From the NCBI RefSeq assembly GCF_013177695.1, contig NZ_WOEY01000089.1, positions 1 through 64,000 on the forward strand: 64,000 nt of DNA, given 5' to 3'. Shown here piece by piece: positions 28,342 through 36,216 of the stretch. The position numbers and the translations under genes are program-made. Position 1 is the first letter of the stretch. Every line of letters starts with the position of its first letter. This DNA is from Paraburkholderia solitsugae. GTDB taxonomy: Bacteria; Pseudomonadota; Gammaproteobacteria; Burkholderiales; Burkholderiaceae. Under the pieces are notes generated by a model. That model was given only the letters and a program-made list of their open reading frames with translations, had not been told where the DNA came from and ran no database searches.

Positions 28342-28358
28342 TGTGCATACAATGCACA
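28342..28358. promoter_or_regulatory. MhpR operator candidate
   Basis: TGTGCAT-ACA-ATGCACA is a perfect 7-3-7 palindrome between mhpA and mhpR. It has the same 17-bp size and TGCA-based half-sites as the operator recalled for E. coli MhpR. It overlaps the upstream candidate starts of mhpR, favouring the later GTG. Confidence 0.65.
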
Positions 28359-28381
28359 TGACTGATTTAAAAGGTTTTTTC

Positions 28382-29194
28382 GTGACTAAATACACAAGCG
28401 TACGCGGCCTATCGCGCGGCCTGCAGGTGCTTCAGGCGCTCAATGCAATGGACAGCGGCCGCGCCACCAGCCAGCAGATCAGCGACATGACGGGCTTGCA
28501 TCGCACCACCGTGCGGCGGCTGCTGGAAACGCTGATGGAGGAAGGTTTCGTGCGGCGCAGCGTGTCGGACGACAGCTTTCGTCTAACGCTTCAAGTGCGC
28601 GCACTGAGCGAAGGTTTTACGGACGACGAACGAATCGCGACGATCGCGCCGCCGATCATGGGACGGCTATTGCAGCGCGTTGCATGGCCCTCGGATCTCA
28701 CCACGCCGGACGGCGACGCGATGATCATCCGCGAGACGACGCACCGTTTCAGTCCGCTTTCGTTTCACCGCTCGATGGTCGGCCGGCGCTTGCCGATTCT
28801 GCTGACGGCGGCCGGCCGCGCGTACTTCGCGATGTGCCCAGAAGGCGAGCGCGAGGACATCCTTGACTTGTTGCGTTCCGGCGCGGGCGGAGACGAGCAG
28901 AAGGCGATTGCCTCCAGCGACGCATTGATCAAAAACCTGGTGCGGCGGGTACGTGCGGACGGCTTCGGCTCCAATCACGGCGACTGGGCCGCGCAAAGCA
29001 AGATCGGCGCGGTCGCCGTCGCGATCGTGTCGCAAGAGCGTGTGCTGGCAAGCCTGAATGTGGTGTTTCTTTCACGGGCCGTGACGCTCGCGGACGCGAA
29101 ACGGCGCTATGTGCCCGAGCTGCAGAGCGCAGCGCGGGAGATGGTAGAGACGCTTGAGGCAGAAGTTCCCGCAGGCGGGGCTAGCAAAGCTTGA
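28382..29194 (+). CDS. mhpR: IclR-family activator of the mhp operon
   Basis: A 270-residue IclR regulator very like E. coli MhpR: SVRGLSRGLQVLQAL at the N terminus, HTH core TGLHRTTVRRLLETLMEEGF, SDDSFRLTLQVRALSEGF and RETTHRFSPLSFHRSMVGRR. The GTG at 28382 is chosen because AAAGG lies seven bases upstream and earlier starts (28334, 28352, 28358) fall in or before the palindromic operator; the alternatives would add up to 16 residues. In E. coli MhpR activates mhp genes with 3-(3-hydroxyphenyl)propionate as inducer; the same role is inferred here from location and similarity. Confidence 0.92.
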   Translation: MTKYTSVRGLSRGLQVLQALNAMDSGRATSQQISDMTGLHRTTVRRLLETLMEEGFVRRSVSDDSFRLTLQVRALSEGFTDDERIATIAPPIMGRLLQRVAWPSDLTTPDGDAMIIRETTHRFSPLSFHRSMVGRRLPILLTAAGRAYFAMCPEGEREDILDLLRSGAGGDEQKAIASSDALIKNLVRRVRADGFGSNHGDWAAQSKIGAVAVAIVSQERVLASLNVVFLSRAVTLADAKRRYVPELQSAAREMVETLEAEVPAGGASKA

Positions 29195-29210
29195 GCGGCA
29201 CAGGCGCTTT

Positions 29211-29445
29211 TTATCGCCGGCGGGCGCGGCCGCTGCAGAACGCGGGATCGGTCGCGCCGCGATTGCCGGCGTCGACGCATTCGGCGCAATGCTTCTCGGC
29301 GTCGCGCACCATGCAATGCACTAGCGTTTGCGAAACGTCGAGTGCGCGTGCCGTGCTTTGCAGCGTTTCCTCGCGCAAGCGCACCATCTCGAACGCCGCG
29401 CGGCTGCGCGGCGGCAATTGCTCGAGCGCGTTGTAGACGTGCCGT
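29211..29445 (-). pseudogene. C-terminal remnant of an ECF sigma factor
   Basis: The minus strand encodes LRHVYNALEQLPPRSRAAFE and then MVRLREETLQSTARALDVS and QTLVHCMVRDAEKHCAEC before a stop at 29211. This is a region 4 (sigma-70 r4) helix-turn-helix of the FecI-like ECF type. Region 2 and the start are missing; similarity stops near 29445, exactly where the neighbouring GlpP remnant begins on the other strand. An internal ATG could yield a 68-residue peptide, but no ribosome-binding site is evident. Confidence 0.7.
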
Positions 29446-29446
29446 A

Positions 29447-29737
29447 GTGGAAATCCCTGCCCAACTTCAATCTGTCCCGCTCAATCTTTCCCGCTCGATT
29501 CTCTTCGTCCCAACGCGCAGCGTGAAGGCACTGGAGCAAAGCGATCCGAATCTGGTACAACTGATGTTTGCGCCGATGCTCTCGCATCTGTCCGCGCAAG
29601 ACCGCAAGGCTTTGCCGCCGATCGTCGCCTCGGGCTTCGTCTGCAACAAGGGCGACGTGTTCGATGCGCTGAAGAACGGCGCCGTCGCGGTATCCACCAG
29701 CGACAGCGAATTGTGGAATCTGGATCCTGAACGTTGA
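29447..29737 (+). pseudogene. C-terminal remnant of a GlpP-like antiterminator
   Basis: Ninety-six codons from a GTG read SRSILFVPTRSVKALEQSDP, then PPIVASGFVCNKGDVFDAL and KNGAVAVSTSDSELWNL. This corresponds to the second half of glycerol-3-phosphate-responsive antiterminators (compare FAGGFIRTEKDV, GAVAVTTSNxxLW). The first half of the roughly 180-residue family is absent. Its 5' edge abuts the sigma-factor remnant on the opposite strand. It leads into the monooxygenase/alcohol dehydrogenase pair 25 bp downstream, which may once have been its operon. Confidence 0.65.
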
Positions 29738-29762
29738 AGGTCCCATCTTGTTGGAGTCATCG

Positions 29763-30071
29763 ATGGCTAGTGCTTACCTGCAGGTGATCGCGCATTATTT
29801 CGCCAAACCCGGCACCGGCGACGCGATTGTGAAGCCGCTCACGGAACTCGCGGCGGCGACCCGCGCGGAACCCAAAAATCTCTACTACGAATTCTTCCGT
29901 TCGCCGGTCGATCCCGACCACTTTGTGATTCTCGAACAGTACAGCGACGCCGATGGCCTTGCGGTGCATCGCGATACGCCGCACTTCCAACGCCTCGGCT
30001 TCGGCACCATCATTCCGCTGCTCGACCGGCGCGAAGTCACGAGCCACATGGTGCCCGGGGACGCAGCATGA
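29763..30071 (+). CDS. Antibiotic-biosynthesis-monooxygenase (ABM) domain protein
   Basis: A 102-residue single-domain dimeric ferredoxin-like protein (YLQVIAHYFAKPGTGDAIV, NLYYEFFRSPVDPDHFVILE, HRDTPHFQRLGFGTIIPLL). ABM proteins act as small quinone-forming monooxygenases or accessory enzymes. GGAG lies before ATG 29763; a TTG at 29748 is less likely. The stop overlaps the start of the next gene (ATGA), so it is co-translated with the iron alcohol dehydrogenase, suggesting they process one substrate. That substrate is unknown. Confidence 0.85.
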   Translation: MASAYLQVIAHYFAKPGTGDAIVKPLTELAAATRAEPKNLYYEFFRSPVDPDHFVILEQYSDADGLAVHRDTPHFQRLGFGTIIPLLDRREVTSHMVPGDAA

Positions 30072-31231
30072 TGAACGCGTTCCGGTTTCAAACCGTGCCG
30101 ACAATGGTCGTCGAGTTCGGCGCGGCGCGCCGCCTCGGCGCTTTGTTGCGCGCGCAATTTCCGTCGCTCACACGCCTGTGCGTGGTGACGGATGGCTTTC
30201 TTCACAAGAGTGGGCTGCTGAATCCCGCGCTCGACGGTCTCGCGGCGCATGGCTGGAATGCCACCGTGATCGACGACGTGATTGCCGATCCGCCCGAACA
30301 CATCGTCCTCGAAGCCACGTTGCGCGCACGTCAAGCCGGCGCGGAAATCGTGCTGGGACTCGGCGGCGGTTCGTCGATGGACGTTGCGAAGCTGATCGCC
30401 GTGCTGGCTCCGCAAGATCAGCAAGCGCTCAGCGAGATGTACGGTGTCAACAAGGTCACGGTGTCACGCTTGCCGCTCGTGCAGATGCCGACCACCGCGG
30501 GCACGGGCTCCGAAGTCACGGCCGTGTCGATCGTGACGGTGGGCGAGGCAAAGAAGATGGGGGTGGTCGCGCCGCAACTGGTCGCTGACCTGGCGATTCT
30601 CGACGCGGAACTCACGCTCGGGCTGCCGACTGCCGCGACCGCGGCCACCGGCGTCGACGCGATGGTCCACGCGATCGAGGCGTACACCTCCGCGCATCTG
30701 AAGAACCCGGTGTCCGACATGCTGGCGGTGAAGGCGCTCGAGCTCCTGTCGCGCAATCTGTTGCCCGCGTGCGAGAACGGCCAGAACCGCGAGGCGCGTG
30801 AAGCGATGCTGCTCGGCGCGGCGTTCGCCGGTCAGGCGTTCGCCAATTCGCCGGTGGCCGCGGTCCATGCGCTCGCGTATCCGATCGGTGGCATTTATCA
30901 CGTCCCGCACGGTCTTTCGAATGCGCTCGTGCTGCCGCACGTGTTGCGGTTCAACGCTGAGGCAGCGGCGCATCTGTATGCGGAACTCGCGGACGTGGTC
31001 GTGCCCGGCATGACGGGCAGTGCCGAAAGCAGGACGCTGGCGTTGATCGAACGGCTCGAACAGATGATTGCCGCGACCGCGATTCCAGCCCGGTTGCGCG
31101 ATGTCGGCATCGAACGTAGCGGGCTCGAGCGGATGGCGAGGGACGCGATGTTGCAGACGCGTCTTCTGGTGAATAACCCTCGGCCTGTTACTGAGGCCGA
31201 TGCGTTGGCGATCTATACCGCTGCGTTTTAA
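30068..31231 (+). CDS. Iron-containing alcohol dehydrogenase
   Basis: A 387-residue group III (iron-dependent) alcohol dehydrogenase. The nucleotide-binding motif ILGLGGGSSMDVAKL is read as VLGLGGGSSMDVAKL near residue 96, and the metal-binding histidines lie in HALAYPIGGIYHVPHGLSNA. Family members reduce or oxidise alcohols, aldehydes or maleylacetate. It overlaps the ABM gene by four bases. Relation to aromatic catabolism, for example as a maleylacetate reductase-like enzyme, is possible from context but the sequence is nearer to general Fe-ADHs. No clear terminator follows. Confidence 0.9.
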   Translation: MMNAFRFQTVPTMVVEFGAARRLGALLRAQFPSLTRLCVVTDGFLHKSGLLNPALDGLAAHGWNATVIDDVIADPPEHIVLEATLRARQAGAEIVLGLGGGSSMDVAKLIAVLAPQDQQALSEMYGVNKVTVSRLPLVQMPTTAGTGSEVTAVSIVTVGEAKKMGVVAPQLVADLAILDAELTLGLPTAATAATGVDAMVHAIEAYTSAHLKNPVSDMLAVKALELLSRNLLPACENGQNREAREAMLLGAAFAGQAFANSPVAAVHALAYPIGGIYHVPHGLSNALVLPHVLRFNAEAAAHLYAELADVVVPGMTGSAESRTLALIERLEQMIAATAIPARLRDVGIERSGLERMARDAMLQTRLLVNNPRPVTEADALAIYTAAF

Positions 31232-31366
31232 TCGGCGCGGGACGTAAGCGGGGGCGCGAGAGTCGCTGCGGTGTTTGGCGGCCGCCCCGCGCCGTTACGC
31301 TCACTGGACGCGTTACGTAGCACGCATGTGGAACATAGCTTGGCCACCTTAGACAGAATCGTGTTT

Positions 31367-31394
31367 TTGACGCGACAAATTCCTCGCATAATAA
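31367..31394 (+). promoter_or_regulatory. Promoter candidate for the repeat lipoprotein
   Basis: TTGACG (31367-31372), a 16-bp spacer and TAATAA (31389-31394), in a markedly AT-rich region about 110 bp before the lipoprotein start. Nothing else is seen in the 270 bp between the two genes. Confidence 0.5.
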
Positions 31395-31501
31395 TTATCT
31401 TAACTATATATTCTATGAATATTTAAAATTGAGCTACAACTAGCACCTGGCGTATAACTTGCAGCGTGAGCCCCCGCCAATAGTCGTTCAACGGGGACAT
31501 C

Positions 31502-33319
31502 ATGCACACATTCGCCGGTCGCACAGCCATCGCTGTTGCGACGTCAGTTTTACTCGCGCTCTACGGTTGCGGATCCACTATCACTCAGCCCGGCAGCGGG
31601 CTTGGTGGAGGCGGACTCGGCGGGATTTCGGGTTCCGGCACATCTAGTGGCGGGGGCACTTCGGGTAGTTCGGGCACTTCGGGTAGCTCCGGCACTTCGG
31701 GTAGCTCCGGCACTTCGGGTAGCTCCGGCACTTCGGGTAGCTCAGGTACGAGCAGTTCGGGCACCTCCAGCTCCAGCAGCTCGGGCACCTCCAGCTCCAG
31801 CAGCTCAGGCACCTCCAGCTCCAGCAGCTCAGGCACCTCCAGCTCCAGCAGCTCAGGCACCTCCAGCTCCAGCAGCTCGGGCACCTCCAGCTCCAGCAGC
31901 TCGGGCACCTCCAGCTCCAGCAGCTCGGGCACCTCCAGCTCCAGCAGCTCAGGCACCTCCAGCTCCAGCAGCTCGGGCACCTCCGGCGCCTCTTCCACGC
32001 CGCTCGGCAACGTCGTCACCCAAGGCGGCAACCTCCTCACGGCCGTGGGCACGACCGTCGCTGATACGGGCTCCAAGATCACCGGCACCTCGATCCCCGG
32101 CGTCAACGGGGCAACGACTGCGAATCTCGGCGCTGCAATCACCGATCTCGGCAACGGCGTCAATGTGCTCGGCAATGGCACCGCCGCAGGTCTGGGCACG
32201 CTGGGCAGTTCGACCAATCCGCTTGGCCCGACCCTGACCTCCACTTCGGGTCTCGTGACCAACGCAGGGGCGGCCGTTACTGCCGTCGGCGGCGTGGTGA
32301 CGAGTCTCGGAACCAGACCTCTCGCGCCGCTCGCCCCCGTCACATCGACCTTGGGTACGGTTGTCGCCGGTGTGGGCGACGGCGTCGTCAAGCTTGGCTC
32401 GGGATTGAACTCGGCGCTGACCAGCGCGCCGGTTCAACAGGTCGAGACGCAACTGAGCACCGTCATCAACCCGATCACGCTCATGGTCTCGAATACGACG
32501 CAGACCATCGGCAACACCACGGGCCTCGGAGCGCCGCTCAACGGCTTGCTGAGCACCGTCGGCAACGGACTCGATTCGGCCGGTCAGAAAGTGTCGGGCG
32601 CAACCGGTGATCAGGTGGGTAAAGATGTCGGCGGCATCGTGAGCCAGTTGGGCAAGACGGTCACGAGCACCGGCGGACTGCTGACGGGCGCGACGACCAA
32701 TCCGTTGGCGCCGATCGCCGGCCTGCTGGGCCCGCTTGGCGGTCTGGGCGGAACCGGCGGCGGCATCGGCATCCCGCCGCTGACCGGCCTGATCGGCAAC
32801 CTCGGTTCGCTCGGTGGAACCGGTAGCACCGGCAGCCCGCTCGCGCCGATCACCGGACTCCTCGGTGGCTTGAGTTCGCTCGGCGGCACTTCCAGCGCCG
32901 GCGGTCCGCTCGCACCGGTCACCGGACTTCTCGGTGGCTTGGGTTCGCTTGGCGGCACTTCCAGCGCCGGCAGTCCGCTCGCACCGGTCACCGGATTTCT
33001 CGGCAGCTTGGGTTCGCTTGGCGGCACTTCCAGCGCCGGCGGTCCGCTCGCACCGGTCACCGGTCTCGTCACGACGCTGACCTCGACGCTGAGCGGCGCC
33101 GCGGGCCAAAGCTCACCGCTCGCACCCGTCACAGGCCTCGTCACCACGTTGACCTCGACCGCCAGCGGCGCGGCTGGCAAGACCTCACCGCTCGCGCCGG
33201 TCACCGGCCTCGTGACGGGCTTGAGCGGCAGTGCGGGTAGCGGGTCGACCAGCACGAATCCGCTCGCGCCGGTGACGAACCTTGTCACCGGATTACTGGG
33301 CGGCGTCGCCGGTAAATAA
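31502..33319 (+). CDS. Repeat-rich lipoprotein (collagen-like type)
   Basis: A 605-residue surface or periplasmic lipoprotein. The signal peptide ends in a lipobox (L-Y-G-C23). Residues about 30-160 are low complexity: five GTSGSS hexapeptides (from residue 52), then nine GTSSSSSS octapeptides (87-158). The rest is Gly/Leu/Thr/Val-rich with repeated LGNVV, TNAGAAVTAVGG and, from about residue 420, LAPVTGLLGGL units of 23 residues. Composition and layout match proteins annotated in Burkholderia as collagen-like triple-helix repeat-containing, although true G-x-y triplets are not evident here. Probably a flexible stalk or adhesin-like structural protein. No enzymatic motif. Confidence 0.75.
   Translation: MHTFAGRTAIAVATSVLLALYGCGSTITQPGSGLGGGGLGGISGSGTSSGGGTSGSSGTSGSSGTSGSSGTSGSSGTSGSSGTSSSGTSSSSSSGTSSSSSSGTSSSSSSGTSSSSSSGTSSSSSSGTSSSSSSGTSSSSSSGTSSSSSSGTSSSSSSGTSGASSTPLGNVVTQGGNLLTAVGTTVADTGSKITGTSIPGVNGATTANLGAAITDLGNGVNVLGNGTAAGLGTLGSSTNPLGPTLTSTSGLVTNAGAAVTAVGGVVTSLGTRPLAPLAPVTSTLGTVVAGVGDGVVKLGSGLNSALTSAPVQQVETQLSTVINPITLMVSNTTQTIGNTTGLGAPLNGLLSTVGNGLDSAGQKVSGATGDQVGKDVGGIVSQLGKTVTSTGGLLTGATTNPLAPIAGLLGPLGGLGGTGGGIGIPPLTGLIGNLGSLGGTGSTGSPLAPITGLLGGLSSLGGTSSAGGPLAPVTGLLGGLGSLGGTSSAGSPLAPVTGFLGSLGSLGGTSSAGGPLAPVTGLVTTLTSTLSGAAGQSSPLAPVTGLVTTLTSTASGAAGKTSPLAPVTGLVTGLSGSAGSGSTSTNPLAPVTNLVTGLLGGVAGK
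31655..31744 (+). repeat. 5 x 18-bp tandem repeat
   Basis: Five units of consensus GGCACTTCGGGTAGCTCC, encoding Gly-Thr-Ser-Gly-Ser-Ser, in the lipoprotein stalk. Differences are mostly silent. Confidence 0.9.
31760..31975 (+). repeat. 9 x 24-bp tandem repeat
   Basis: Nine back-to-back 24-bp units, each GGCACCTCCAGC followed by TCCAGCAGCTCG or ...TCA, encoding GTSSSSSS. Only the last base of the unit varies. Near-identity indicates recent expansion or homogenisation; being in frame, copy-number change alters stalk length only. Confidence 0.95.
32882..33067 (+). repeat. 69-bp tandem repeats in the lipoprotein C-terminal half
   Basis: Units beginning GGCGGCACTTCCAGCGCC occur at 32882, 32951 and 33020, a 69-bp period encoding 23 residues (GGTSSAG, LAPVTG, LLGGLGSL). 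The third unit diverges after about 48 bp. Confidence 0.85.
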
Positions 33320-33335
33320 GCGGCAACTCGGCAAA

Positions 33336-33370
33336 GCGGCCGGGACTTAAAAAATCAAAAGCCCGGCCGC
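33336..33370 (+). terminator. Stem-loop after the repeat lipoprotein
   Basis: GCGGCCGGG (33336-33344) pairs with CCCGGCCGC (33362-33370) across an A-rich 17-nt loop, 16 bp after the stop. It may be a terminator or a barrier between the lipoprotein and the next gene. Confidence 0.5.
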
Positions 33371-33397
33371 TATCTATGTCATGAATACGAGGATGAC

Positions 33398-34666
33398 ATG
33401 AACTCCACTTTCGATAACGTAGCGCACGTAGAAGAACAGCGGCCGCGTTCGGCGACGCCGTTTTCCGTGGGCTTGCTTGGCATCGTCGTCGGCCTTCTGA
33501 CGCTCTGGCTGCTACGCGACAGTACCGCGCTGGACGGCGCGGGCCGCAGCACCGCCGCATGTCTCGCGATCATCGCGACGATCGCCGTCTACGAGCTGTT
33601 TGTCGCGCGCGTGTATCTACGCCCAAGCGCCGGACTGACCGGCCAGGCGGTTCGGCCGCTCAGTGTTGCGCGCGTGGGTTTTCGCCTTGCCGCTCTGGCT
33701 TCCGTGTATACGGGCATCGGCCTGCTCTACTGGCTGCTGCCCGAGTATCACGGCACGTTCTATAAGCCGTTCTGGTCGCTGATCGGTACGCTCGCACCGT
33801 ATCTGATCGTGGCCGCGCCATTTTACTTTGCGTGGATGGACCGGCGTCAGCGTGAAACCGACGATGCCTATATGGCGTGGGGCCGCCTGGTGTTTCGCGG
33901 GCAGCGCCCAGCCAACTGGAAGCCCGTGCGTGAAATGCTGGCCGGATGGATGGTGAAAGCGTTCTTCCTGCCGCTGATGATCACCTATCTTTCCACCGAT
34001 GCGGACCATATCGGCGCATCGCTCGTGAACGCCATGAACGCGCCGTTCTCGCTTGCGACGTTCAGGTTCATGTACGACCTGTCCTTCACGATGGACCTGA
34101 TGTTCGGCACGGTAGGTTATCTGTGCACACTGCGCATTCTCGATACCCACGTGCGCAGCGCGGAGCCGACCACGCTCGGCTGGCTGGTTGCGCTGGTCTG
34201 TTACCAGCCATTCTGGTCGCTGATCTCGAGCCAGTACATCCACTACGAGGGCTCGTTCTTCTGGGACAACTGGCTAATATCCGTACCCATTGTCCGAATC
34301 ATCTGGGGTGCCGTGATTATCGCCCTGGTCTTCTGCTACGCGCTTTCCACCATCGCGTTCGGATTGCGGTTTTCGAACTTGACCAATCGCGGCATCATCA
34401 CCTCGGGCCCTTATCGCTTCACGAAGCATCCCGCCTACATCACGAAGAATCTTTCGTTCTGGATGGTCTCGGTCCCGTTCATCGAACCGTTGGGCTGGCA
34501 ACGCGCGCTCACGCACTGCTTCGCGCTGGCAGCCGTGAATCTGCTGTATTTCATGCGCGCTAAAACCGAGGAACGGCATCTGATGAACGATCCTGACTAT
34601 CGGGCTTACGCTGAATGGATCGCGAGGAACGGATTATTCGCCAGAATCGCACGCGCGTTTCAATGA
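33398..34666 (+). CDS. ICMT/PEMT-like integral membrane methyltransferase
   Basis: A 422-residue protein with about nine or ten hydrophobic segments. The C-terminal 110 residues carry the isoprenylcysteine/phospholipid methyltransferase signature: RGIITSGPYRFTKHPAYITK followed by a hydrophobic helix and EERHLMNDPDYRAYA, which binds S-adenosylmethionine at the membrane face. The N-terminal two thirds are membrane segments unlike the short bacterial ICMT homologues, so this is a larger variant. Bacteria lack prenylated proteins, so the substrate may be a lipid or quinone-related molecule. No operon partner is obvious; the lipoprotein gene is 78 bp upstream beyond a hairpin. Confidence 0.75.
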   Translation: MNSTFDNVAHVEEQRPRSATPFSVGLLGIVVGLLTLWLLRDSTALDGAGRSTAACLAIIATIAVYELFVARVYLRPSAGLTGQAVRPLSVARVGFRLAALASVYTGIGLLYWLLPEYHGTFYKPFWSLIGTLAPYLIVAAPFYFAWMDRRQRETDDAYMAWGRLVFRGQRPANWKPVREMLAGWMVKAFFLPLMITYLSTDADHIGASLVNAMNAPFSLATFRFMYDLSFTMDLMFGTVGYLCTLRILDTHVRSAEPTTLGWLVALVCYQPFWSLISSQYIHYEGSFFWDNWLISVPIVRIIWGAVIIALVFCYALSTIAFGLRFSNLTNRGIITSGPYRFTKHPAYITKNLSFWMVSVPFIEPLGWQRALTHCFALAAVNLLYFMRAKTEERHLMNDPDYRAYAEWIARNGLFARIARAFQ

Positions 34667-34869
34667 GGTGTTTATGCTACGAACGCGGTAGAGCGCATTT
34701 TATTGCAGCGCACCATTCATCAACGGCGTGAGAACCGTGATAGGTATTTTTTACCACCGGTAATTTCCGGGGCCGGTGAAAGCAGATGAGAGCGCTCGTT
34801 GAGTGAAAGGCACGACCAGGCGCAATGCTCAGCGAGCAACGGGTGCTTGTATCAACGACATTGCACCCA

Positions 34870-34887
34870 GGACGTTACGTAACGTCC
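34870..34887. repeat. Perfect 18-bp palindrome downstream of the EAL gene
   Basis: GGACGTTACGTAACGTCC, fully self-complementary, lies 10 bp beyond the EAL stop. Its core ACGTTACGTA recurs at 35956-35965 on the upstream side of the same gene. Confidence 0.7.
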
Positions 34888-34897
34888 GGGGCCGTGC

Positions 34898-35776
34898 TCA
34901 CGATTCGCGACTTAACGCCAGCACATTGGCTAGCCCAGCCTTCGGGCGGGAGAACAGGAAGCCCTGCGCTAACGCTTCCGGCCATGCGCTCAACCATTGC
35001 AGCTGTGCTTTGGTCTCGACGCCGTTCGCCACGACCTGGACGTCAAGCGCATGAAGCAGATCCAGTAACGCCGACATCACCACGCAGGCACGAGGATCGC
35101 GCGGCACCGTGGCCATCAGTTCAGGCGCAATCGTAACGGTGTCCACATCGAGTGCGCCGAGTAGTGCGAGCGAAGACGTGCCGTTGCCCCACTTACCCAG
35201 CGAGATGCCGGCACCCGCCGACCGAAGGCCGGCAGTCAGAGTCCGCAAAGACAGGAGACGTGCCGCGTCAGCGCTATCGGGCACTTCGATCTCAAGCAGG
35301 TTAGCCGGCACGCCATACGAGCGTGCGATGCGCGCGAGGTCGCCGGCAAACGATTCGAGCATAGCCACTTGCTCGGGCACCGTGATCGCGACCGGCAGCA
35401 GCGCTATCTTCGAGGAGAGGCAGTCGCGCAGTTCGCGGCACACCCCGTCGATGACGAACAAGGCCATCTCCAGCGCGACCTGCGGGTGCTCGAGCGGCAT
35501 CATGAAAATGCCAGGAAGCAGCAGCCCATAGTCGGGATGCGTCCATCGGACCTGTGCTTCGAGGCGCGTCAGCGCTCCGCTTGCCGCGCGATAGGCGCCT
35601 TGAAACACGAGATGAAATTCACCCGCGAGCAAACCTTCTCGGACTCGGCGTTCGAGTTCGCTCAGCGCCATGGCATCGTCGCGCGAGTCGTCCCAATCGG
35701 TCTGCTCAACGCATGCGGTACGCGTGCCGAACGTAGTTGCGAGCGATACAGGCTTTTCATAGTCGAGCGTTAGCAT
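34898..35776 (-). CDS. Degenerate EAL-domain protein
   Basis: A 292-residue protein whose EAL fold spans about residues 45-285. The signature is altered at most catalytic positions: EAL reads E-A-Q (LEAQVRW); the DDFG loop reads LGKWGNG, losing both aspartates; the usual AEGVE reads VVANGVE. The EIEV and QGFLFSRP segments remain recognisable. It should therefore not hydrolyse cyclic-di-GMP and may instead bind it or act as a protein-interaction module. The ATG at 35776 is chosen; an upstream TTG at 35851 would add 25 residues. No GGDEF domain or membrane segment. Isolated gene between the ICMT-like gene and a transposase-derived gene. Confidence 0.85.
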   Translation of the reverse strand: MLTLDYEKPVSLATTFGTRTACVEQTDWDDSRDDAMALSELERRVREGLLAGEFHLVFQGAYRAASGALTRLEAQVRWTHPDYGLLLPGIFMMPLEHPQVALEMALFVIDGVCRELRDCLSSKIALLPVAITVPEQVAMLESFAGDLARIARSYGVPANLLEIEVPDSADAARLLSLRTLTAGLRSAGAGISLGKWGNGTSSLALLGALDVDTVTIAPELMATVPRDPRACVVMSALLDLLHALDVQVVANGVETKAQLQWLSAWPEALAQGFLFSRPKAGLANVLALSRES

Positions 35777-36216
35777 GGCATAAGCGTGTTTTTTTAACCC
35801 CGCTAACGTATGCACATGCCGTGCCAAGTAACGCGTCCGCTGCACAACCAAACAACCAAGATAGCTGACAAACCCTTCTGGGCAAAGGTTTTGGGCGAGA
35901 CAGTTAAATATTTCGAAGCGTCACTTTCGTCGCCAAACACGTATTTTGAACGCGAACGTTACGTAGCGTTTCGCATCGACGTTACGGTGCCTCGCACAGT
36001 AGTGAGTTGAACGCGGTGATTTCCATAAGTCTGCCCCTTCATTCACTGAGCCACTGTGTCATGCATCGCGAATACGATTCGTAATACAACAAGCGATGAA
36101 ATAAGCTACCGCACTGCAACAAGAACGATTGACCGAGTAAAAAATATTTACTAGTATCGGCATCAACGCAGCATGCATCGACTGCGCATTCCTCACACAG
36201 TCATTCAAGGCGGCAG
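35777..36216. other. AT-rich divergent intergenic region
   Basis: No gene is supported in these 440 bp. It holds the ACGTTACGTA motif at 35956-35965, a 13-bp palindrome CGAAT-ACG-ATTCG at 36069-36081 and a good sigma-70 promoter at 36129-36157 facing the small gene at 36217. Confidence 0.5.
36129..36157 (+). promoter_or_regulatory. Sigma-70 promoter of the 92-aa transposase-derived gene
   Basis: TTGACC (36129-36134), 17-bp spacer, TAGTAT (36152-36157). Predicted transcription start near 36164 gives a leader of about 50 nt ending in AAGGCGG before the ATG. Confidence 0.65.

Noticed and set aside
31655..31975. Repeated units resembling a CRISPR array
   Set aside because: Units are directly adjacent without spacers, in frame and of 18 or 24 bp, so they are protein-coding tandem repeats.
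31585..32391. Long minus-strand open frame rich in VPELLELE repeats
   Set aside because: It is the exact complement of the lipoprotein's tandem repeats; the plus strand has a signal peptide, lipobox and promoter, while the minus strand has none.
35810..36010. 66-codon plus-strand frame upstream of the EAL gene
   Set aside because: No ribosome-binding site, no family resemblance and lies in an AT-rich promoter-like region.
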